The notes below the pieces were generated by a model that saw only the letters and a list, made by a program, of their open reading frames with translations, did no database searches and was not told the DNA's origin. Of a stretch of DNA of 64,000 nt, positions 17,384-26,547 are shown in pieces (the stretch's first letter is position 1; every line of letters starts with the position of its first letter). The DNA is from Terripilifer sp031921685 (GTDB lineage Bacteria; Pseudomonadota; Alphaproteobacteria; Rhizobiales; Beijerinckiaceae), in contig NZ_JAPDHU010000001.1 of assembly GCF_031921685.1 (NCBI RefSeq), forward strand, positions 186,001-250,000, given 5' to 3'. Made by a program: the position numbers and the translations under genes.

Positions 17384-18301
17384 ATGGATCGCGACCTCAT
17401 CAGTCACTTGCCGGTGATCATCGCCGTCGCCCGGCGCCGCAGTTTCGCCGCCGCGGCTAGCGAACTGGGTCTCACCCCTTCGGCAGTGAGCCATGCCATT
17501 CGCTTCGTCGAGGAGCGCATCGGCCAGCCCCTGTTCGCGCGCACCACCCGCAGCGTCTCGCTGACTGAAGCCGGCGAAGCGCTCGTCGCCACCGCAGGAC
17601 CCGCGTTGCAAGACATCGGTGACCGGCTGGAGCGCATCCGCGCCGCCAAAGGCCGGCCGAGCGGCCTGCTACGTATCAATGCGCCACGCTTGGCGCTGCC
17701 GCTGGCCCTCACCCCGATCCTGGCAGCCATGGCGCCACGCTATCCTGACGTGAGCGTCGAGATTTTCTCGGACGAGCGCATGACCGACATTGTCGGCGAA
17801 GGCTTCGATGCCGGCGTCCGTCTCGGCGAAATGATCGCGCAGGACATGGTGACGGTGCGCCTCACGCCGCCGTTCCGGGCCATCATCGTCGCCTCGCCCG
17901 ACTATATCGGCCGGCACGGACGGCCGCGCACCCCGGCCGATCTCGCCAGCCATAATTGCATCGGCTATCGCCTGATCCGCTCCCAGGGGTTCTATCGCTG
18001 GGATCTGATGGAAAACGGCAAGGACATCTCGATCGAAACGCGCGGCAGCGCCATCGTCACCGAATCCCACTCAGCCTTGGAGCTGGCGCGGGCCGGCGTC
18101 GGCCTGGCCTATCTGTTCGAACCGTTGGCGCGCGAGGACATCGCCGCCGGGCGGCTGGTGCAGGTGCTGGCCCACCATGCCGTCGAGGAGCCTGGGCTGT
18201 TTCTCTATTTTCCGCGCCGTGCCGCCCTGGCGCCTAAACTGCGCGCTTTCATCGATACGGCGCAAGAGCTGACGCGAACCGCCTCGCGCAAGCGCAGGTG
18301 A
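17384..18301 (+). CDS. LysR-family transcriptional regulator
   Basis: A 305-residue regulator with the LysR winged helix at residues 1-60 (SFAAAASELGLTPSAVSHAI) and a periplasmic-binding-like effector domain from about 90 to 295. Its group (AaeR/DsdC-like members that act on neighbouring oxidoreductases) commonly controls a divergent aldo/keto reductase, as here. The C-terminal tail is basic. Effector unknown. Confidence 0.9.
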   Translation: MDRDLISHLPVIIAVARRRSFAAAASELGLTPSAVSHAIRFVEERIGQPLFARTTRSVSLTEAGEALVATAGPALQDIGDRLERIRAAKGRPSGLLRINAPRLALPLALTPILAAMAPRYPDVSVEIFSDERMTDIVGEGFDAGVRLGEMIAQDMVTVRLTPPFRAIIVASPDYIGRHGRPRTPADLASHNCIGYRLIRSQGFYRWDLMENGKDISIETRGSAIVTESHSALELARAGVGLAYLFEPLAREDIAAGRLVQVLAHHAVEEPGLFLYFPRRAALAPKLRAFIDTAQELTRTASRKRR

Positions 18302-18304
18302 ATT

Positions 18305-19045
18305 TCAGCGCTTCGCGGAAACCAGTAGAAACATCGGCCGGTCAAGTTCTTCCTGCAAAGCGGGCTGCGCTTCGATCTGCGCCGGTGTCGGCGCGAATTC
18401 CTCGACGCGATCGATGGTGAAGGCGGCGCCGATCAGAAGGTTGAGCGTGGTGGCGAGGGTGCGATGATATTTCAACACCCCCTTGGCCAGCCAATCGGTG
18501 ACGCGCGGGCCTTCCATGGCATAGCGATCGAGGGGCCAGATGCGCCGTCCTTCCGCATCCTGCGTCCAGCCCTGCCGGCTGGGCGCCATGAAGACCGGAT
18601 GCTCCGTCGAGAACACGAACCGCCCACCAGGAACGAGCGCCTGATGCACGGTGGCAAACAGGCGGCCGGCATCTTTAAGATAATGCAGGGCCAGAGAAGA
18701 ATAGACGAGATCGAAAGCGGCCGCTGACAGAGCCAGTTGTTCGAGATCGGCGCGCTCATAGACAATGGTCTCGCCAATGGCATCGTCCCGCGACATCTCC
18801 CGCGCCCGCGCCAGCATTTTCTCGGACAGGTCGAGACCCAACACGTGGGCTGCGCCCTGCTCTTGCGCCCAACGGCAGAACCAGCCGTAGCCGCAGCCGA
18901 GATCGACGACGCGCAGGCCTTTCATCGGTGGCAGCATGGCGCGCAGAACCGGCCATTCGGGTGCCGCGTCCAGTCCGCCGGTCGAGCGGGCGAGCCGGCT
19001 ATAGCCCTCGAAAAACTGCGGTTGATCGTAGATGTTTTGCGCCAT
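18305..19045 (-). CDS. Class I SAM-dependent methyltransferase
   Basis: A 246-residue methyltransferase with motif I VVDLGCGYGWF, motif post-I LGLDLSEKML, the acidic motif YERADLEQL and a C-terminal FLLVSAKR strand. It is of the UbiE/Methyltransf_11 type with an unknown, probably small-molecule substrate. ATG 19045 is used; a TTG at 19060 would overlap the stop of the next upstream gene by 4 bp and is a real alternative, as no clear ribosome site marks either. It forms a two-gene operon with the small membrane protein upstream. Confidence 0.85.
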   Translation of the reverse strand: MAQNIYDQPQFFEGYSRLARSTGGLDAAPEWPVLRAMLPPMKGLRVVDLGCGYGWFCRWAQEQGAAHVLGLDLSEKMLARAREMSRDDAIGETIVYERADLEQLALSAAAFDLVYSSLALHYLKDAGRLFATVHQALVPGGRFVFSTEHPVFMAPSRQGWTQDAEGRRIWPLDRYAMEGPRVTDWLAKGVLKYHRTLATTLNLLIGAAFTIDRVEEFAPTPAQIEAQPALQEELDRPMFLLVSAKR

Positions 19046-19056
19046 GGGAACTGCGT

Positions 19057-19362
19057 TCAAGGTTTGCTGTCGGGCATGATCCGATCGCTGCCCGTCGAAG
19101 AGGTTTCGGAATGCGGCGTGTCGGCACTGCGTTTGTCATCGCCAGGCAATTTGCAGTCGCCGGCGATCGGACAGGCATAGGGCAAGGGTTGCGGCACCTG
19201 CGCCTCGGTCAGCGGCACCGGGTCTGGGTTCAGATAACTGAATTGCCAGACGGTGATGGCGACGGCGCCCAGGCCGATCGCCAGGGCGATCGGTACCCGC
19301 AGCCAAAGCGAGCCCAGGATATTCCCGGACGGTTCCGACTTCCGATCAGACTCTTGCGTCAT
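19057..19362 (-). CDS. Small single-pass membrane protein, function unknown
   Basis: A 101-residue protein with one membrane segment (VPIALAIGLGAVAITVWQF, residues 23-41), a short cytoplasmic N terminus and a 55-residue Pro- and Ser-rich tail with two cysteines (CPIAGDC). It lies directly upstream of the methyltransferase gene on the same strand. No family was recognised. The ATG start and lack of a competing frame make it a probable real gene. Confidence 0.5.
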   Translation of the reverse strand: MTQESDRKSEPSGNILGSLWLRVPIALAIGLGAVAITVWQFSYLNPDPVPLTEAQVPQPLPYACPIAGDCKLPGDDKRSADTPHSETSSTGSDRIMPDSKP

Positions 19363-19488
19363 CGTACTACCTGCTGCTCTGCGCTGGTATCACCTTGTCG
19401 CCGGATCATGTCAAAAGTCGAATTTCGCATGCATTGGTCTCCACTCTATGCTTTGCTCGGACTGGGAGAGCGCGGGGGAGGGCGTTTC

Positions 19489-20463
19489 ATGCTTCGGAGT
19501 GTGCAAAAATTTGTTTGGGCCGGGTTGGCGATGGGCCTCGCCGTTTCCATGGCCCACGCTCAATCCTGGCCGAGCCGGCAAATCACCTTCATCGTTCCCT
19601 TCGCGCCTGGCGGCGGCACCGACGCTTTCGCGCGCCCGCTCGCGACCCAGCTCGACACGCAACTGGGACAGCGCGTGATCATCGAGAATCGCGCGGGCGC
19701 CGGCGGCACGGTTGGCGCTTCGGCGGCGGCGAAGGCGCCGCCTGATGGCTACACCTTCTTCATCGGCGCGGCGCATCACGCCATCGCCCCGGCCCTTTAT
19801 CCGAAACTCGATTACGACATCGAGAAAGACCTGATCCCCGTTGGTCTGGTGTCACAGCCGCCGCAAGTGGTCGTGGTGCATCCAGGCCGGGTTTCAGCCA
19901 AGACCCTGCAAGAGCTGATCGACTATGCGCGCGCCAATCCCGACAAGATGAATTATGCCTCGGCGGGCGGCGGCACCACCCATCATCTGGCGGGCGAGCT
20001 GTTCAAGGCGCTGACCAAGACGCGCATCACCCATGTGCCCTATCGCGGCGCGGGCCCGGCCATGCAGGATCTCGTGGCCGGTCATATCGAACTGGAGTTC
20101 GACGGGCTTGGCTCATCGGCACCGCATATCGCATCGGGCGCGCTGCGCGCCCTGGCGGTGGCCGCGCCGCAACGCTCGCCGGCCTTTCCTGATGTTCCGA
20201 CGGCAGCCGAAGCCGGCGTGCCCGGCTATGAGGTCTCGACCTGGTACGGCATGTTCGCCCCAAAAGGCACGCCGCCGGATGTGATCACGCATATGACCAA
20301 GGAACTACGCACCGCTTTCGCGACGCCGATGATCAAGGACGCCTGGGGGCGCAACGGCTCCGAAATCCCCAATCTCTACGGCGCCGAATTCGGCACGTTC
20401 GTCAGCGCCGAGGTGAAGCGCTGGGGCAAAGTGGTGCAGGACGCCGGCATCAAGCTCGACTGA
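19489..20463 (+). CDS. Bug-family periplasmic substrate-binding protein
   Basis: A 324-residue TctC-like receptor with a signal peptide (WAGLAMGLAVSMAHAQ) and the classical pocket motif FIVPFAPGGGTD; the block IIENRAGAGGTVGA is also typical. GGGGGAGGG lies 6 bp before ATG 19489. The neighbours are a divergent small membrane protein and, 76 bp downstream, a GST gene in the same direction, which may be cotranscribed. No TctAB genes are near. Ligand probably a carboxylate. Confidence 0.92.
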   Translation: MLRSVQKFVWAGLAMGLAVSMAHAQSWPSRQITFIVPFAPGGGTDAFARPLATQLDTQLGQRVIIENRAGAGGTVGASAAAKAPPDGYTFFIGAAHHAIAPALYPKLDYDIEKDLIPVGLVSQPPQVVVVHPGRVSAKTLQELIDYARANPDKMNYASAGGGTTHHLAGELFKALTKTRITHVPYRGAGPAMQDLVAGHIELEFDGLGSSAPHIASGALRALAVAAPQRSPAFPDVPTAAEAGVPGYEVSTWYGMFAPKGTPPDVITHMTKELRTAFATPMIKDAWGRNGSEIPNLYGAEFGTFVSAEVKRWGKVVQDAGIKLD

Positions 20464-20539
20464 ACCTCACGCACAATTTGCTTGCCGCGCTCAAGCCGCG
20501 CAAGGAAGATCGGTTCATCTTCCTTGCGAGAGGTGCCGC

Positions 20540-21244
20540 ATGATCGAACTGCATTATTGGCCAACGCCCAACGGCCACAAGATCACGATCTTTCTCGAAG
20601 AGACCGGCCTGCCCTATAAGATCACGCCGGTGAACATCGGCACGGGCGAACAATTCAAGGCTGAATTCCTGGCGATTTCGCCCAACAACCGCATGCCGGC
20701 GATGGTCGATCACGATCCCAAGGGCGGTGGCGCACCGATCAGCGTGTTCGAATCCGGCGCCATTCTCGTCTATCTCGCCGAAAAGACCGGCCAATTCATC
20801 GGCACGGATCTGCGCTCGCGCACCAAAGCGTTGGAATGGCTGTTCTGGCAGATGGGCGGCCTTGGTCCGATGGCCGGGCAGAACGGCCATTTCAACAATT
20901 ACGCGCCGGAAAAGATTCCCTATGCGCAAGAGCGCTATACCAAGGAGACCAATCGTCTCTATGGCGTGCTCGACAAGCAACTCTCCGGGAATGAATGGGT
21001 GGCCGGCAGCGCCTATTCCATCGCCGACATGGCGAGCTATCCGTGGATCGTGCCCTATGAGCGGCACCACCAGAAGATCGAAGATTTTCCGCATCTGAAG
21101 CGTTGGTTCGACGTCATGGCGAAACGCCCGGCTGTCGTTGCCGCTTATGCCAAAGGACCACTCTATCGCTCAGACAATACGATGACGGAAGAGGCCAAGA
21201 AGATTCTCTTCGGCCAGACGGCAGCAAGCGTTCAGGCGCGCTAG
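20540..21244 (+). CDS. Glutathione S-transferase family protein, YfcG/YghU type
   Basis: A 234-residue GST with the nu-class N terminus (YWPTPNGHKITIFLEETGLP), the glutathione-contact ESGAIL block and the long C-terminal helical domain (WLFWQMGGLGPMAGQ). E. coli YfcG and YghU are disulfide-bond reductases that bind glutathione or GSSG and lack a catalytic Tyr or Cys; the Thr-Pro-Asn segment here fits them. Cytoplasmic. Followed by a strong terminator. Confidence 0.9.
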   Translation: MIELHYWPTPNGHKITIFLEETGLPYKITPVNIGTGEQFKAEFLAISPNNRMPAMVDHDPKGGGAPISVFESGAILVYLAEKTGQFIGTDLRSRTKALEWLFWQMGGLGPMAGQNGHFNNYAPEKIPYAQERYTKETNRLYGVLDKQLSGNEWVAGSAYSIADMASYPWIVPYERHHQKIEDFPHLKRWFDVMAKRPAVVAAYAKGPLYRSDNTMTEEAKKILFGQTAASVQAR

Positions 21245-21265
21245 GCGCCAGGAAAAACCAAAAGA

Positions 21266-21301
21266 GAAACCGGCGGCCTTTCGACCGCCGGTTTCTTTTT
21301 G
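21266..21301 (+). terminator. Rho-independent terminator after the GST gene
   Basis: An 11-bp perfect stem GAAACCGGCGG/CCGCCGGTTTC (21266-21276 and 21285-21295) is followed by TTTTTG. It may also serve the convergent molybdenum-enzyme operon ending at 21311. Confidence 0.88.
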
Positions 21302-21310
21302 TCTGGAACT

Positions 21311-23491
21311 TTACGCCAAGCCCGCCTTGACGCGATCCGGCGTGAACGGCGCATGGCGCAGTCTCTTGCCAGTGAGCGTGAAGATGGCATTGGAGATCGC
21401 CGGGATTGTGCCGGAGATCGACAATTCGCCGACCGGCAGCGGAATGTCGCCGCTGCGGATGATCTCCACATGCATCTGCGGCACGTCCGACATGCGGATC
21501 AGTTCGTAGTCGTGGAAATTGCTCTGTTCCACGGCGCCATCCTTGATCGACACGCGCTCCTTGACCGCGCTGCCCAGCGCATAGAGCAACGAGCCCTCAA
21601 TCTGCGCCACGACGTTTTGCGGCTGCACCGGCAGGCCGACGTCAACAGCGCACCACAGTTGATGCACCTTCACTTTGCCGCTCGCCGCATCGACGGAGAC
21701 TTCGGCCACGGTGCCGGCCACCGAAAAGCCGATCGGCGGCAAGCCCAGCTTGGCGAAGGCGATGCCGAGCGCCCGTCCCTCGCGCTTGCGCTTCCACTCG
21801 GCCATTTCGGCAACGCGTTCGATGACCTTCTTGGCGCGCGGGTCTTTCAACACCGCCAGGCGATATTCGACCGGATCCTTACCGGCCAACTGAGCCAGTT
21901 CGTCGATTACGGCTTCGATGGCAAAGTTGTTGTGCCCCGAACCGATGCCGCGCCAGGCGGCCGTGCGAATGCCACGCTCTTCATAGATATGCTCGGCGGT
22001 CATCGCCGGGATATCGTAATGCGGCATTTCCGAACCGGCCATGACGATATGGTCGACGCCTTTCTGCGCCTCCATACGGGCCTGACCGTAGAGATAAGGC
22101 ACCACCGTGTCGGCGGCGATGCGATGACGCCAGCCGGTGATCTTGCCCGTCCCATCAAGGGCAACATCGATCTTCTGCGCTGTCATCGGCCGCAGACGAC
22201 CGGAAGCAATGTCGTCCTCGCGGCTCAACAGCATTTTCACCGGCTTGCCGACGGCTTTCGACAGCAGCACGGCATCGACAGCATATTCGACGAAGGCGCG
22301 CCGGCCGAAACCGCCGCCCATGGTCATGAGGTGGAATTTCACCTTGTCGGGCGCCACGCCCGCCGCCTTCGCCGCATCGTCGCGCGCCCGGGTCGGCCAT
22401 TGCGTGCCGCACCAGATTTCGACGCCCTCCGCCGTCACCGAAGCGGTGCTGGTGTGGGGCTCCATCTGCGCATGATAGACATAGTCGGTCATATATTCGC
22501 TGGAATGCACTTTGGCGGCGCCCGCGAAAGCCGCGTTGGCATCGCCGACCGAACGTCCGATCACGCCTTGCGTCTTGGCATCGCGCACGTGCTCCAACGC
22601 CGTCCGCATGGCAGCGGCCGAATCCGTCTTCGAGCCCGGCGCGTCGCGCCACTGCGCTTTCAGCTTGTTGCGTGCGACGAAGACCGCTTCCACCGTCGAG
22701 CCGACGATGCCGACACCATGGTCGAGCGCGATGGCATCGACGATCCCCGTCACCGCTTTCAATTCATCGCGATTGAACGATGTGGGACCGGAGCCGCGCA
22801 CCGGCGCACGCGCAATCGTGCCGTAGAGCAGGCCTGGCACGCGCACGTCGATGGCATAGGTCATCCGGCCGGTCGACTTCGCTTCCACGTCGCGGCGCGG
22901 CACGTCCTTGCCGATGAGACGGAAATTGGCGACGGGCTTGAGCTGTTCCGGCTTGATTTCCGGCAGCTTCTCCGGCGCTTTGGCGCTGGCGGCAATCTCG
23001 CCATAGGAGAGTTTGCGCCCGCTACCCGCATGGACGACGGTATTGGGCTCGGTGGTGAGCTCGCTTGCCGGCACATTGAGGCGTGCCGCGGCCGCGTCGA
23101 TCAACACCTGACGTGCCTGCGCGCCCGCCGTGCGCGCCGCCATCCAATAGCCGCGCAGAGTGGTGCTGCCGACGACCATCTGGGTGCGCAGGATCGGATG
23201 ATTGTAGACCTCCGCCACCGGCGCGGTCTCGATTACCACTTTCGACCAATCGGCGTCGAGTTCTTCAGCTAGTATCAGCGGCAAAGCGGTGCTGACGCCC
23301 TGCCCCATTTCGATCGCTGGCGAAACGATGGTGACCGTGCCGTCGGCGGCGATGCGCACGAAGGCGTTGAGCGCGGCGGGGCCGGCCTGTGCGGCCGCCT
23401 CTTGCGGCGCGAGCTTGAAGGCAAAGCCGAAGGACAGGCCAGCGGCACCGGCCAGAACGCCGCGACGAGAGAGATTGAGATTATCGTGCAT
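21311..23491 (-). CDS. Molybdenum hydroxylase large subunit (isoquinoline 1-oxidoreductase beta/aldehyde dehydrogenase type)
   Basis: A 726-residue xanthine-dehydrogenase-family molybdopterin-cytosine-dinucleotide subunit. A twin-arginine signal (LSRRGVLAGAAG) at the N terminus indicates export with its partner. MoCo-binding blocks include GGGFGRRAFVEYAVDAV, AWRGIGSGHNNFAIEAVIDE and, near the C terminus, VGELSISGTIPAISNAI with the presumed catalytic Glu. ATG 23491 lies 4 bp after the iron-sulfur gene; an apparent longer frame to 23683 is inside that gene. It would hydroxylate an N-heterocycle or oxidise an aldehyde in the periplasm, passing electrons through the small subunit to a cytochrome not encoded here. 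Confidence 0.9.
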   Translation of the reverse strand: MHDNLNLSRRGVLAGAAGLSFGFAFKLAPQEAAAQAGPAALNAFVRIAADGTVTIVSPAIEMGQGVSTALPLILAEELDADWSKVVIETAPVAEVYNHPILRTQMVVGSTTLRGYWMAARTAGAQARQVLIDAAAARLNVPASELTTEPNTVVHAGSGRKLSYGEIAASAKAPEKLPEIKPEQLKPVANFRLIGKDVPRRDVEAKSTGRMTYAIDVRVPGLLYGTIARAPVRGSGPTSFNRDELKAVTGIVDAIALDHGVGIVGSTVEAVFVARNKLKAQWRDAPGSKTDSAAAMRTALEHVRDAKTQGVIGRSVGDANAAFAGAAKVHSSEYMTDYVYHAQMEPHTSTASVTAEGVEIWCGTQWPTRARDDAAKAAGVAPDKVKFHLMTMGGGFGRRAFVEYAVDAVLLSKAVGKPVKMLLSREDDIASGRLRPMTAQKIDVALDGTGKITGWRHRIAADTVVPYLYGQARMEAQKGVDHIVMAGSEMPHYDIPAMTAEHIYEERGIRTAAWRGIGSGHNNFAIEAVIDELAQLAGKDPVEYRLAVLKDPRAKKVIERVAEMAEWKRKREGRALGIAFAKLGLPPIGFSVAGTVAEVSVDAASGKVKVHQLWCAVDVGLPVQPQNVVAQIEGSLLYALGSAVKERVSIKDGAVEQSNFHDYELIRMSDVPQMHVEIIRSGDIPLPVGELSISGTIPAISNAIFTLTGKRLRHAPFTPDRVKAGLA

Positions 23492-23495
23492 TGGT

Positions 23496-23954
23496 TCAGC
23501 CCTCCCGCGATGCGCGTTCGACGGCGCTGATGATGCGCGAATAGGTGCCGCAGCGGCAGATATTGCCGTCCATATGTTCGACGATCTGATCGCGCGTCGG
23601 TTTCGGCGTCTTGGCGAGCAAAGCGGCCGCCTGCATGATCTGACCGGACTGACAGTAGCCGCATTGCGGCGTCTGTTCGGCAATCCAGGCCTTCTGCATG
23701 GGATGAAGACCGTTGGCCGAAAGCCCTTCGATGGTCGTCACTTTCTTGCCGGCAAGTTGCGACACTTGCGTCTGGCAGGAGCGCACGGCTTCGCCATCGA
23801 CATGCACGGTGCAGGCGCCGCACAGTCCCGCGCCGCAGCCGAATTTCGTACCCGTCAGCCCGACATGTTCGCGCACCACCCACAGCAATGGTGTGTCTGG
23901 CTGCACGTCGACCGTTGTCGACTGTCCGTTGATGGAAAGTTGGTAGGTTGCCAT
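23496..23954 (-). CDS. Molybdenum hydroxylase small subunit, two [2Fe-2S] clusters
   Basis: A 152-residue protein with a plant-ferredoxin-type cluster (Cys40, 45, 48, 60; CGAGLCGAC) and a helical cluster domain (Cys98, 101, 133, 135; QCGYCQSGQ and CRCG). It is the electron-transfer subunit for the large subunit encoded next. CGGAGGGGATACG precedes the ATG. There is no FAD subunit, which fits the IorAB/membrane-cytochrome-linked type of enzyme. Confidence 0.93.
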   Translation of the reverse strand: MATYQLSINGQSTTVDVQPDTPLLWVVREHVGLTGTKFGCGAGLCGACTVHVDGEAVRSCQTQVSQLAGKKVTTIEGLSANGLHPMQKAWIAEQTPQCGYCQSGQIMQAAALLAKTPKPTRDQIVEHMDGNICRCGTYSRIISAVERASREG

Positions 23955-24075
23955 CGTATCCCCTCCGAGAATGGCTCTTCTTTCATTAGAACTATTCCCG
24001 TTAGCACTGACAAGACGATTTGTGCAGTGGGATCATTACGATGATTTGGTCTCTCATGATGTGAGTGGGCGATGC

Positions 24076-24104
24076 AAAAAGTTGCGGCCACGCAACCGCA
24101 ACTT
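24076..24104 (-). terminator. Terminator of the hydrolase/LLM operon
   Basis: Read on the minus strand, a perfect 9-bp stem AAGTTGCGG/CCGCAACTT (24096-24104 and 24079-24087) ends in five Ts. It lies 230 bp downstream of the LLM monooxygenase stop. Confidence 0.7.
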
Positions 24105-24194
24105 CGCTTTCTGTAGTGATCAGGCGGCGGCGGACACCGACACGGCATCGACGATGCCATCGCAAGATCGCCGCCGGGACCGGTCGGTTGTACG

Positions 24195-24211
24195 TTGTTA
24201 CCAGGTAACAA
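24195..24211. promoter_or_regulatory. Palindrome TTGTTACC-A-GGTAACAA
   Basis: A perfect 8+8 inverted repeat around one base, about 240 bp upstream of the molybdenum hydroxylase genes. It has the form of a dimeric repressor operator; no regulator gene lies beside it. Confidence 0.4.
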
Positions 24212-24333
24212 AACCGAGACTTACTCACGCCATGGGCGAGCTTCGCCTTGGCGGGCTGCGCAGCCGCTACTGGCGCCCGCCTTCATCGATTTCACGGTCG
24301 CGAACGTGAAGCTCGCGACCATTTGAGAGCGGA

Positions 24334-25503
24334 TTATTTCGCCGCGGCCAGGGCCGGCTGCGCCTTGCGGATCGGCTCCATCACCTCATTGGCATAGATC
24401 GTCATGTTCTTGACGGCCAGCTCATGCGGCAAGGTGGCGAACTGCAACATGGTGAGCAATTTGCCGAAGCCGATCTCCTTCTGGAAATGCAGGATCTTGT
24501 CGCGCACCGTGGCCGCACTGCCGCACAGGAACATGCCGCTTTCCATCACCGCTTCCAGGGATTTTTCACCTGACTGCATTTGCGCCTTGGCACGCAAGAC
24601 CCCCTGCATGGACTGCAGCGACAGATAGCCCGGCGGCAGCAGCATTTCCGGCGGCATGCGCAGGAATTTTTGATAGAAGGCTTCCGCATGCGGGCGGGCT
24701 TCGCGCATGGCGATCTCGTCGGTTTCGGCGACATAGCACGGCACCGACCAACCGAGATGATCGGAGGTCGCCTGCCAGCCCTGGCGTTCGGCGGAGTCGC
24801 GATATTGCTGCATATATTTGGCGAGCGCGGCGACGGGGGAGAACGTCTGTAGATAGGTGTAGCGCCGGCTCGGATGTGCTGCCCATTCGATCGTCTCGGT
24901 GGAGCCCTGCGAAGGAATCCAAACCGGCGGGTGCGGGTTCTGGAACGGCCTTGGCCACAGATTCACATAGTTGAAGTTGTAGTGCTTGCCTTCGAAGGCG
25001 AAGGGACCGGTCTTGGTCCAGGCCTGGATGATCAGATCATGCGCCTCGTGGAAGCGTTCGTGCGAGAAGGCCGGATTGACGTTCCAGGAGAAATATTCGG
25101 CGCCGATGCCGCGCACGAAGCCGGCGATGAAACGACCACCGGTGATGTTGTCGAGGATCGCGAACTCTTCGGCGATGGTCACCGGATTGTTGACCAGCGG
25201 CAAGGCACGGCCGAGCAGCGCGATCTTCACCTTCTTGGTGCGCCGCGATAAAGCGCCGGCCAGAACGCCCGGCTGCGGCATCAGGCCATAGGCATTGGAA
25301 TGATGCTCGTTGACGCAGATACCGTCGAAGCCGAGCGGTTCGGCCATTTCGAGCTCGTCGAGATAGCGGTTGTACAGCTCGTGACCCTTGCGCGGATCAT
25401 AGTAGCTGTTGGGCAAGGTCACCCAGGCCGATTTGTATTTGTCCGAGGCCGCTAGATCGAGGTCGGCATAGGGCATGAGATGGAAGAGAAAGAATTGCAT
25501 CAT
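24334..25503 (-). CDS. LLM-class flavin-dependent monooxygenase
   Basis: A 389-residue luciferase-like (bacterial luciferase/alkanesulfonate monooxygenase fold) enzyme that would use FMNH2 and oxygen. Typical blocks are DGICVNEHHSNAYG, AEEFAILDNITGGRF and PHPPVWIPSQGS. Two start codons stand at 25503 and 25500; the first gives an ATGA overlap with the upstream hydrolase stop, so they are coupled. No flavin reductase is nearby. Together with the hydrolase it probably oxidises then hydrolyses a ring or ester compound. It is a paralogue of the monooxygenase at 50506-51792. Confidence 0.9.
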   Translation of the reverse strand: MMQFFLFHLMPYADLDLAASDKYKSAWVTLPNSYYDPRKGHELYNRYLDELEMAEPLGFDGICVNEHHSNAYGLMPQPGVLAGALSRRTKKVKIALLGRALPLVNNPVTIAEEFAILDNITGGRFIAGFVRGIGAEYFSWNVNPAFSHERFHEAHDLIIQAWTKTGPFAFEGKHYNFNYVNLWPRPFQNPHPPVWIPSQGSTETIEWAAHPSRRYTYLQTFSPVAALAKYMQQYRDSAERQGWQATSDHLGWSVPCYVAETDEIAMREARPHAEAFYQKFLRMPPEMLLPPGYLSLQSMQGVLRAKAQMQSGEKSLEAVMESGMFLCGSAATVRDKILHFQKEIGFGKLLTMLQFATLPHELAVKNMTIYANEVMEPIRKAQPALAAAK

Positions 25504-26279
25504 GCCTCTCCTGCGAACTGGCGGATTGCGGCAACAAACTCAGGCGACTTTTCCGAATGCGGCAGGTGTCCGCAGTCTTCAAAAATCTGCACCTTGGCGC
25601 CCTTGATCGCCTCGCGGAAGCGTTCGGCATAGGCGACGGGAAGAAGAGCATCCTGCCGCCCCCACAACACCAGGGTCGGCAGATCGAGACGATGAATCCA
25701 TTTTTCGAGATCGGGATTGTAGAGACGCGGATTCCAAGCGAGCCGCGCGGTCGTCACCCGGTTGCGCACGGCGATGTCGCTGTCCTCAGGGCTCACCGGC
25801 ATGGCGAGCAGGCGCTCGGCCAGCGCCTTATCGTGGAACAGATTGCGGGTGAGTTCTTCCTGCGACCACAGGAACAGATCGGCCGGCGGCACGCCCTTGA
25901 GGCGCAGGCCGGCGGAGGCGACGAGGACGAGCTTGCGCAGCCGGCTCTGATCGCGCACGGCGATCTCCGAAGCGATCCAGCCGCCCATCGAGGTGCCGAC
26001 GAGGGTGACGTCCTTCAGATCGAACTGCTTCATGAAGCTCAGATAGAAATTGGCCATGTCGCCGACATTGTCGAGCCAGTCGGGCATGTCGGAGCGGCCG
26101 AAACCTGGATGTTCGGGCACGATCACGTCGAAGGACTTCGCCAGTTCGGCCATGAACGGCGCCCAGCGGCTGGCGCCATTGGCGCCATGGAGAAACAACA
26201 GCGGCGCGCCGGAGCCAGCCCGCATGATGCTGGTCTTGCAGCCCTCCACCGTCTCGAAATAGATCTTCGGTTCACTCAT
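25500..26279 (-). CDS. Alpha/beta-fold hydrolase (MhpC/ring-cleavage-product type)
   Basis: A 259-residue serine hydrolase with nucleophile Ser97 (GTSMGG), Asp210 (GRQDALLP) and His238 (CGHLPH), and the oxyanion loop FLHGANG. GAGGGAAATGTC precedes ATG 26279. First gene of an operon with the LLM monooxygenase, divergent from a MarR gene. Family members split C-C bonds of meta-cleavage products, esters or amides. It is a paralogue of the hydrolase at 49691-50461, with shared HPGFGRS-PDW-DNV and SMGGWIA blocks. Confidence 0.9.
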   Translation of the reverse strand: MSEPKIYFETVEGCKTSIMRAGSGAPLLFLHGANGASRWAPFMAELAKSFDVIVPEHPGFGRSDMPDWLDNVGDMANFYLSFMKQFDLKDVTLVGTSMGGWIASEIAVRDQSRLRKLVLVASAGLRLKGVPPADLFLWSQEELTRNLFHDKALAERLLAMPVSPEDSDIAVRNRVTTARLAWNPRLYNPDLEKWIHRLDLPTLVLWGRQDALLPVAYAERFREAIKGAKVQIFEDCGHLPHSEKSPEFVAAIRQFAGEA

Positions 26280-26462
26280 GACATTTCCCTCATCCTACGC
26301 AGGGATTTCGGCGAAAAGGGCCTTCCCACACATCGCCGACCGGACGATCGGCTCTTTCCGAAAGCCGCCTAAGCGGCTTTCCCGCTTTTGAAATCCGATG
26401 TTCGGGGGAAGACCCTGGCATGCGTTCTCTCCCCGACCGTTGCTTTTTAAGTTGCATTTTTA

Positions 26463-26476
26463 TTTCCATATGGAAA
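26463..26476. promoter_or_regulatory. Putative MarR operator 1
   Basis: TTTCCATATGGAAA, a perfect 14-bp palindrome in AT-rich DNA between the MarR gene and the hydrolase operon it probably represses. Confidence 0.6.
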
Positions 26477-26547
26477 ATATAAGTCAAGCTGATTTTCCAT
26501 TTTATGGGCTGTATCGGCATATATTGCGGCGTCTTCCTGATATTTAT

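Larger units (their letters stand above)
23955..24333. other. Intergenic region, no gene seen
   Basis: These 379 bp separate two minus-strand operons. They hold the promoter region of the molybdenum hydroxylase, a 17-bp palindrome at 24195-24211, a minus-strand terminator at 24076-24104 and a GGTCGCGA/TCGCGACC hairpin (24296-24303 and 24313-24320). No convincing coding frame is present. Confidence 0.6.

Noticed and set aside
21299..23272. A 657-codon plus-strand frame opposite the molybdenum hydroxylase gene
   Set aside because: Its translation is rich in Arg, His and Asp without motifs, and the minus-strand frame has all MoCo blocks.
24001..24228. A 75-codon minus-strand frame between the molybdenum hydroxylase and LLM genes
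   Set aside because: It runs through the terminator stem at 24079-24104, has no ribosome site of note and no recognisable family.
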